DNA of 64,000 bases from Serripes groenlandicus (taxonomy: Eukaryota > Mollusca > Bivalvia > Cardiida > Cardiidae). The notes beneath the pieces are model-generated. The model had not been told where the DNA came from. It saw only the letters and a program-made list of their open reading frames with translations, and made no database searches. Each line of letters begins with the position of its first letter. The first letter of the stretch is position 1. This document shows, piece after piece, positions 58,401 to 64,000 of the stretch. The stretch is from positions 66,620,150 through 66,684,149 of the forward strand of contig JASEVX010000003.1 in NCBI GenBank assembly GCA_031761405.1, given 5' to 3'. A program made the translations under genes and the position numbers.

Positions 58401-58830
58401 ATATATACAAAGTTGGCATTCCGATGTAAATGAGTCAAGTAAATTAGAAACATACAGATTAATCAAGAATAATTTTGCAAGAGAAAAATATTTAGATTTT
58501 GTCAGTAATATCAAACACCGAGTATCTCTGACAAGATTTAGATGTTCTTCTCACAAACTTTTAATTGAGGAAGGACGATTTAGAAATATTGAAAGAGAAA
58601 ATAGAAAATGTAACATGTGCAATTTAAATATGATAGAAGATGAATATCATTTCTTGTTGGTATGCCCTATGTACAGGGATCTAAGAATAGAGTGTCTTCC
58701 TAGGTATTATTACAACTGGCCAAATATATATAAATTTCAAAAGTTAATGAAATCAGAGCAAAGATCTATGTTATGCAAATTGTCCAAATATATTTACTTA
58801 GCAAATATTAAAAGAGATGGTGAAACTTAA
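55411..58830 (+). CDS. LINE ORF2, APE endonuclease and reverse transcriptase (1,139 aa)
   Basis: The enzyme nicks target DNA and reverse-transcribes the element RNA there. Numbering from the codon after the ORF1 stop, the endonuclease motifs are SWNVEGL (12-18), FFCETW with the catalytic Glu (41), GHGGICLFY, VYVPP, GDLNAR (Asp 159), SLIDHVL (Asp 247) and LSSHAPI (270-275). In the last, the usual SDH reads SSH. Reverse transcriptase motifs are GVIVPVPKKG, NYRGITL, FIDFRKAFD (Asp 651), GVKQGEPLSPLLF and LFADDAVLF (Asp 752, 753). The C-terminus has a C-x2-C-x9-H-x4-C zinc knuckle (1067-1085). The frame is open throughout. The first Met is at 55,708, inside the endonuclease, so a normal AUG start would remove the first motifs. 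Expression probably depends on TAG readthrough or reinitiation. Confidence 0.9.
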   Translation, partial: DEGGKCDLSVLSWNVEGLKNCFDDQDFINFVTNFDILFFCETWQRKKDVFEIPGYESKSIARKLKLSTKSRRGHGGICLFYKSHLKNGIIIEDIDANGILWIKLCKTFFNVKNDIYMCFVYVPPHTSNYFTIHEIGYFEALEMNIRKYLNLGDLSIIGDLNARCGLRNDFLDEEEDLHRYVYVSDEDYDMSNVPIRFSMDKIVNSSGIKLLDICSSCDLKIVNGRLGDDAGIGSFTFMSHVGNSLIDHVLCNTGLLPLVSNFIVHDFQSLSSHAPIQVDFNTNACFASTEGNMFSYDKITWDQNKTCDFKDLINSQLFVLNDTVNKIVSSNVDLNSGICQITDCLYNSAFSLFGKTYTTNNHNAGKVKFKSPWFNQECYTARKQCNAANKVYRKNNSLYNGDVLLASRRNYSLIKRRARAQYRLSERSKFTYLAKQNSKSFWAEINKRKKKKHVKSNITNDEYFEYFRDIFSNDDIFSSVNIESELRNKEYTINSVDQLDREFTVEEILKAISSLKRGKSGGVDLLIPDMFIDCKDILSPVLCKLFNHMYTNNVYPEEWTKGVIVPVPKKGNVDDINNYRGITLTSIFSKIFSNVLDTRLRIWAESNNKLTDYQFGFRKNRSTVDCVFILNSIINRVINSEKRKLYCAFIDFRKAFDMVYRNGIWYELIKSGASTKIVRMLKTIYEKVKASVRANGLTSEYFESYMGVKQGEPLSPLLFVIFINDMYQYLYTETNDYLNIDDIKLFLLLFADDAVLFSYTKEGLQTLLDNLERYCDESGMKVNTEKTVVMVCQKGPPCKEIDLSYKGQQLQLVKQFNYLGVALSYNGKYYNTQKRLSEQARKALFSLNSLFEQISLNVAEKVNLFDSMILPILMYATEVWGFHKGNEVEKVHLKFLKQILSVRQQTSNATLYGELGRYPLVILRNIYIIKYWSKICNSPGTLIHRIYNMKDEDGNYINEFRKNVNDLLDKSGLSYMFNLSSISGTEMNYIIQRIKDLYIQSWHSDVNESSKLETYRLIKNNFAREKYLDFVSNIKHRVSLTRFRCSSHKLLIEEGRFRNIERENRKCNMCNLNMIEDEYHFLLVCPMYRDLRIECLPRYYYNWPNIYKFQKLMKSEQRSMLCKLSKYIYLANIKRDGET

Positions 58831-59566
58831 TTTTATCATGCTTTTCTCTTATGTAAAACTGTAATAAATATGTATTGTAATATAAACCGCCAAAGGTATT
58901 GTAAATTTTGGCGACAACATGTATTTGTTATATGCCAATAAAATATATTGAATTGAATTGAATTGTTAATTAAGTCAAGCACGAATATACAAATAAAGCC
59001 AATTAGTGGGAGATGACTAAAGTTTCTAAAGTCGCCAAACAATGGACAGAATGTAGGCCGTGCTAAGTTGACAATCTTTTTTTCTCATATGTTTTGCGAA
59101 ACGTTGAGAAAATATTCAACTTAGCTTATATCTGTGTTATTTAAAGACTCATATTGTTTACTGTATAGTTAAACAAATAATCCATTTAAAATGGTTTAAC
59201 ATGGAAAGGAGCTGTAATGTTATCACTTATCTCTAAGGCACTTGTTCGTACACTTATGACTCTTGTAATTCGCATTGCGTTATGTAACAATAAATAAAGT
59301 TCAACAAGCCTGTGTGAATAACAAAATATTTAATATTTAGACAATACACATGAAACAATATTGAAGCAATATTGACACCTCTAACATTTAACAAGATCAA
59401 CAAGTACATCGTCAATTTAGTCTCGCCTTCTTTTACCAATACATTTACGCCCTTTCATTCTACGCGACGCCCTTCTTTCTCCCATCTCTTCCCGTATGGT
59501 CTGAGCAGGATAAATCCAACTGGATCCATCTCTCCCCTCTCGGATCTCATTATACCCAACGTGTAG

Positions 59567-59815
59567 ACAACCAACGTTACGGTCTCTGAGTAATGTATCG
59601 ACCAAGATCAGCCTCCGTAGTCCGCGCAGGCTAATACGGGCCAACCAATTTCGTCTCTGGGAGATAGAGGTATAGAGTAATTATTCTTGAAACAGAAAAT
59701 CCACAGGAGGCGAAACGTGTCTGTCCGGATAAGCCTGCGCGGCATGCTTAGACTGATCCGGGTCGATACGTTACGCAGAGACCATAATGTTGGTTTTCTC
59801 GCGGGACGGCTCATT
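59567..59815. mobile_element. Palindromic MITE, CGGGACGGCTCA family
   Basis: gatcagcctccgtagtccgc, gcaggctaatacgggcc and later cggataagcctgcgcggcat, gcttagactgatccgggtcg form an inverted pair. The right end is ttctcgcgggacggctca. In copy 1 of the host repeat (about 28,730-28,760) the sequence runs straight through, so the insert limits are visible. A related copy is at 60,590-60,832. Confidence 0.75.
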
Positions 59816-60093
59816 TTTTTTCTAATGCTCCATGTCTGTCTATCTGCCTCTATTTCTTAATAAATATATCGGACCACGTAACCAAATTAACCTATGTGCA
59901 TCTGTTTTTGATGTGCATCTGTTTTTGATAAAAGAAATATCATTCACAAAGTAAATGGTCAACTCCTAGTGGAGCGCCACCCGATTTGTATTCTGTGTCA
60001 TACAGTATTCCCCTTGAACCAAACTATTATAATGTCCGATATCCATACTTTGATCTTAAGAAAAAGGCCGTAATATAAGACATCGATAATCAT

Positions 60094-60323
60094 TTACCCT
60101 TTCCCACAAACAACACATCTACAGCAGACGACTTTGAAAACACTAAGTCAAAAGTATGTAAACATCTCTAAAAAGATGAAAGAACAATTATTCAATAAAG
60201 TTGATAACATTGTAGCAAAAGCAGAAATTGCTCTCTAAGAGTAATTTCTCCTTTTGCCATAATGTTTTCAAAAGTCTTCTGCTGTAGAGGTGTCATAAAG
60301 CCTATGGAATTGGCATATGGTTA
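60094..60323. mobile_element. Palindromic MITE, full copy
   Basis: The copy runs from tttaccctttcccacaaaca and tacagcagacgactttgaaa, through a gcagaaattgctctctaaga / gtaatttctccttttgccat hairpin, to gttttcaaaagtcttctgct and a terminal atggttaa. It is the best preserved inverted pair of the family in this window and orthologous in position to 29,030 and 31,582. Confidence 0.8.
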
Positions 60324-60589
60324 ATAACTGTACAGCAATCTAGTACTTTACTAAGGTATATAGTCCAAAGGTGTTACCCAATAGTATATATGTAAACATT
60401 TTTCGTTCATTTTAAATTGCGTCATAAACACATTTATCATGCAATGAGCAGATTACGTGACGTATAACACTGGTATGTATGTATAAACACCTTTTGTTTA
60501 CATGTCTACTGGTATAATAAACTTTTATCTTTATCAGTCTACTTATTTTTAGAAATGACGTAATCGCTGGAACTACTTTTTCTGAAAAA

Positions 60590-60832
60590 TAATGAGCCGT
60601 TCCACCAGAAAACTATCGAACCGGATCAGCCTCAGCATGCCGTGCAGGCTAACCCGGACAGACACGTTTCGCCTACTGTGGATTTTCTGTTTAATGAATC
60701 ATTGCTCAATACCTCTATCCCCCTGAGACGGAATGTGTCGGGCCGGATAAGCCTGCACAGGCTGATCTGGATCGATACATTACGCAGAATCCATAATGTT
60801 GGTTTCTATCGTGGGACGGCTCAATTATGCTG
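60590..60832. mobile_element. Palindromic MITE, CGGGACGGCTCA family
   Basis: The left end is aatgagccgttccaccagaa and the right end is tatcgtgggacggctcaatta, which are imperfect inverted repeats. The interior has ggatcagcctcagcatgccg, cggacagacacgtttcgcct and cggataagcctgcacaggct, a motif set common in bivalve MITEs. No coding capacity. Confidence 0.8.
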
Positions 60833-61139
60833 ATAGTATAGCAGTCAAAGCAATAACAAACATAAAATAACAATAATATACATTGACTTTCAGATCCAAC
60901 ACAACTATTCATTTTCAAAACACGGCGGTTGACATACATGTTGACCTATCTTGTGTACTGAAGCGATGGCCAATCCACAATACTTACACTTCTACTAAGA
61001 ATATGTTCGAGTTAATATTGTAATTTTAAGGTATAATGTCACACCAGATATACACATTTATTAGTAATAATCGAGAAATATGGAGTTGAAGTCGGAACTC
61101 TTTAGCTTCAGTATGTCGTGTGTACAATGTAATTCGTTG
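60833..61139. other. Short unique stretch
   Basis: No gene, repeat or signal that I can support. Confidence 0.5.
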
Positions 61140-61740
61140 CGGATTTATGCACGCGCGTGACGTCATTCTATTTTAGGTAAGGTCATTCATGAATGGGCTT
61201 TTGTAATTGTGTGTTATTTATTAAAACTATTTAAAATGAATGTAGATTTACCTGAAAACATAATTTTACATGCAAGATAAATAGAATATTACGTCCCGAC
61301 TTTCGACATGAATTTTATCTGACTCGGCTGGGAGAATTGATAATTGTCTCGCCAAAGGCTCGACAATTATCAATTCTCCCAACCTCGTCAGATAAAGTTC
61401 ATATCTTAAGTCAGGGACATAATATTCTCTATTTATGTCATAAATGACCTCGCCAGCGTGAACTAATGTCATTCTATATTTTTCGGTATATAACTAGTGT
61501 AATAACAATGCTACGTAACGTCATAATACAAAGCATTGAAAATGACCGCGCTATATAGCGACGTTATATTTATTTTGCGCTAATAATCGTCGAATTGGAA
61601 TTTATGATATAAATAGAATATAACATTCGTGTTCATTCAATACAAAATTTTAGAAAACTCGTTTAATAAAATTTCGTATTGAATGACCACTCATGTAATT
61701 AGTCGCCGGGCAGAAGCCCGCGACTTCTATTTTTAATAGG
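61140..61740. mobile_element. Hairpin-rich palindromic element
   Basis: 61,277-61,436 folds back on itself. gggagaattgataattgtc (61,330-61,348) is exactly complementary to gacaattatcaattctccc (61,362-61,380) around a 13-base loop. Pairing continues imperfectly outward through tatctgac / gtcagata to ataaatagaatatta / aatattctctatttat. A second hairpin at 61,634-61,685 has 19-base arms (cattcaatacaaaatttta and its partner, one mismatch). Both lie between gacgtcattctat-like ends, suggesting nested MITEs. Confidence 0.75.
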
Positions 61741-63094
61741 TTTTCGGAAATCACATGGGAGGAGGAGTTATTATTAGAAAAAAACAAATTTAAATGTCTT
61801 GAACATATTACAATTGCGTTTGTTTAAAAACACTAAGTTATGACATATCTAAAATGAAATAAATATTCCGATGTTTTAAGTATTAGTAGTTTCTTTATTT
61901 TGACTCGCATCTCTTTTTTTTGTGTTTTATTTACGAAGACAAAACCGTCCCCATGAGACTTGCAGCAAGCAGACTGTTTTGTGTCAATATCAAGTAAAAT
62001 TCACGTCGAATTCTCCTTTAAAATAGCAATCTTAATTTACTGAATGTTATTTTCATGTTCAAAGAGATGTCTTGATTTGTGAGGAATTCATTTTATAATG
62101 TTTATCCATGTATATCTAAAATATGAACTGTTTCTAAGCTAAAACTGTTGATCGCGTGACTCGCGAATACCAACTGCGTAGATCAATCTCCTTTGCAGAG
62201 AGCCGCTCTTTACACTCACTTACAAATAGTAAATTATAGGTGATTTAAAATGTTTATTTGGTTCAAAACAAATGAAGAAAAGAACAAACCGAGATAAAAC
62301 TGGTTTTAATAGAAAAATGACTTTGAACGAACACTCTCTGCCTATAAAGAGAGTTTCAAGAACGACACCTCTGCGAAGAAGAATGTAGGTCACGAATCGG
62401 GTCTTTCGTACAAAATGATTTCGTCCTTGACAATTTTAAATGTGTCTTATTTGTAAATATTGGATTAAATTTCATCCTTTGTTAAGGTATGATATAATTA
62501 GGATGCCAAGCTAATATCATTTTGAGAAAAAGAGAAAACTCATGTCTTCAGCGATTTAACCCTTATCTCATTGTTTTAAAAGTAAATTGCTGCAAAGGTG
62601 TCCAATGTTGACTTTAATAGGGGAAACATAAAATGACGTGCTATTGCATGCAAATCTTAAATTGTCTGTTTTGTGGTTTTATTGATAAATGATAGAATTC
62701 AAATATTCTGACAAACATCTTGAAAAGTGTATGTGGAATTCACAAATCTTATAATTATTCCTTAATGAAAACACTGTATAGGGTTAGACTAAGACTAATG
62801 ATTATCAAGATTACTCATTTCCATTACTGTGTATGATCAATAATTAGTTGGCTGTGTGTATGGTCAACCGACTTTGGAATGGAGATTGATCATAAACAAT
62901 GAAAGGCTTCAATTATCATTCACTTCGTTGACAAAACAATGCAAGTTATGACACATTTTCACTTGACCCCGCCCCTGATGTTCCAATATGCCCCTCAGTT
63001 GATAACTGTTTATTCAACTACTATAATGTTAGTGTTATGCATAACTGCAGTATGCATTTCCGGCGACATTGATGCGTTGCATCAACTTTCTCTT
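61741..63094. other. AT-rich stretch with no recognised feature
   Basis: No open frame with coding character. A weak MITE-like phrase (atttaacccttatctcattg, attgctgcaaaggtgtcca) lies at 62,562-62,610. gaacactctctgcctataaa / gagagtttcaagaacgac at 62,328-62,365 is a small dyad. Confidence 0.55.
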
Positions 63095-63640
63095 GTATCC
63101 TCTATATATAACCTATAGGATACAGCAATGTATAGTAACAACATGTGCATAAAGACAATGATATCGTTTTAAATGTGGAATTTAACCATTATTTTCTCAA
63201 CGGACCTTTTTGTCACATGAGACCATGTCCTTTATAACCCAGAAATAATTTAGCTTTGATGTCCTAGAACTGCCCTCTTTTTAATTCAGATTTATTTATA
63301 TGACTAATATGCTTGTGTAAAGTACAGAGGATTTATGCAGGTTTATACTGCCAAAATGTATTCTGAGTTACTACATGTACACTATGATTACTTTGGCCAA
63401 GTTTAAAAGTAATGGTTTTCTATGTTTCCTTTACATTTCCTCCCTGACATAATAATTGATTTCTAGTTAAGTTTGCTTCCTTCATAAGCTTATCGTCAAC
63501 CCGCACTAGATATTCTATTTTATACTTTTCTCCAAATCTGTGCAATAATCCAATTTTCACAATATACTTGATCCACAATATACAAAACAATACAATACAA
63601 TATTTTTCAGTAAGGTGCTTAGTATGATTATAATACATAA
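63095..63640. repeat. ~2-kb dispersed repeat, copy 4 (3' part)
   Basis: tataacctataggatacagc, tcaacggacctttttgtcac, gtacactatgattactttgg and gtcaacccgcactagatatt match 29,375-29,800 and 31,930-32,460. The copy ends at the start of the next repeat near 63,640. Confidence 0.8.
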
Positions 63641-64000
63641 ACAAGAGGCCCATGAGGGCCTATGCTCTACTGGCATTGATCTGACTTGTTTCAAAAGGAA
63701 CCAATATGTCATCAATATTCAAATACCATCTAAGTTTGGTGAAGATCAGATGGTAAATGGAAGCTCTATTGTGTTCACAAGCTGTATTATAGCAATTTTG
63801 ACAATTTCAAGGGCCATAATCCAGCCATGCATGGGTAGATCTGGCCTTTTTTTTAAAGAAATGACCCAAACTCTCATGGATATCTATCTTCTGTATAAGT
63901 TTGACTGAGATACAATCAAAAATAAGGACTGTATCATGTTAACAAGCCCTATTATAGCAATTTTGACAATTTCAAGGGCCATAATTCAGTCATGCATGGG
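63641..64000. repeat. Dispersed repeat, 'acaagaggcccatgagggcc' type
   Basis: It opens aaacaagaggcccatgaggg. Two units then share ttatagcaattttgacaatt, tcaagggccataatcca and gcatgggtagatctggcc-like sequence (63,785 and 63,950). A 97-codon open frame over it is an artefact of the repeat. It runs off the window. Confidence 0.65.

Larger units (their letters stand above)
54498..58965 (+). mobile_element. Nearly intact non-LTR (LINE) retrotransposon
   Basis: The element carries ORF1 (54,511-55,410) and ORF2 (55,411-58,830) in one frame. It ends in ccaataaaatat then an attgaattgaattgaattg tail rather than poly(A). Left flank cttacggtttcatatagggt, ggtta and right flank (g)ttaattaagtcaagcacga join into the uninterrupted cttacggtttcatatacggt, ggttaattaagtc at 30,857-30,890. 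This defines the insertion and a target duplication of only GTTA or TTA. A short-repeat tail and tiny target duplication fit the CR1/L2-like side of APE-type LINEs more than L1, though I assign no clade. The 13-base leader before ORF1 suggests slight 5' truncation. Confidence 0.9.
58966..60420. repeat. ~2-kb dispersed repeat, copy 3 (5' and middle)
   Basis: The copy starts at the LINE's right junction (ttaattaagtcaagcacgaa, aagccaattagtgggagatg, atgtaggccgtgctaagttg) and follows 30,885 onward. It includes the MITE at 60,094-60,323 and runs to about 60,420. A second MITE (59,567-59,815) is inserted relative to copy 1. A short AT stretch (60,421-60,589) follows. Confidence 0.85.

Noticed and set aside
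55708..58830. LINE ORF2 starting at its first Met (55,708)
   Set aside because: The same frame is open back to 55,411 and encodes the first two endonuclease motifs there, so this Met is internal to the endonuclease.
63615..63908. 97-codon open frame
   Set aside because: It lies within a dispersed repeat (acaagaggcccatgaggg type) whose second unit does not keep the frame.

Overview
This is eukaryotic, AT-rich, repeat-dominated DNA with spliced exons. The repertoire is what I associate with mollusc, most likely bivalve, genomes: short palindromic MITEs, tRNA-derived SINEs ending in a GGCGT(C/T)AAAc-CAATCA tail, non-LTR retrotransposons, MULE and DUF6589-type relics, and 'gacctagtgacctag' and GTCA/GTCC-rich dispersed repeats. 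I cannot fix the species from sequence alone. There are no bacterial operons, CRISPR arrays or rRNA genes.

Layout. 1-21,315: nested tandem segmental duplication. Copy A (1-2,042) is nearly identical to the start of copy B (2,610-13,285), and copy C (13,286-21,315) repeats B with one 1.8-kb difference. Each unit carries, on the minus strand, a broken DUF6589-like fragment bounded by inverted palindromic MITE sequence. Copies B and C also carry a broken MULE transposase set inside an 82-bp satellite array. 21.3-27.0 kb: SINE relics, a 43-bp tandem array interrupted by a 537-bp element, and a 1.8-kb foldback element with ~197-bp terminal inverted repeats. 27.1-34.8 kb: two tandem copies of a 2-kb repeat, with an antisense LINE fragment between them.

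35.4-45.0 kb (minus strand): the only convincing host gene, three exons with matching splice phases. It encodes a predicted 607-aa secreted protein with a signal peptide, a somatomedin-B-like cysteine motif and a hydrophobic, possibly GPI-directing C-terminus. Its 6.6-kb second intron holds a ~380-bp inverted-repeat pair and arrays of mollusc-type repeats. 45-50.3 kb: simple repeats, a 43-bp minisatellite of about 30 units, and MITEs.

50.3-53.0 kb: a decayed Tx1/L1-like LINE. 53.5-53.7 kb: a SINE. 54.5-58.97 kb: a nearly intact non-LTR retrotransposon whose ORF1 and ORF2 are in the same frame, separated by a single TAG. It is inserted in a third copy of the 2-kb repeat. 59-64 kb: more MITEs, long hairpins and repeat fragments.

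The mobile elements explain most of the window. MITEs sit inside duplicated repeats, the LINE and a MITE can be polarised against empty paralogous sites, and the satellite and minisatellite differ in copy number between paralogues.
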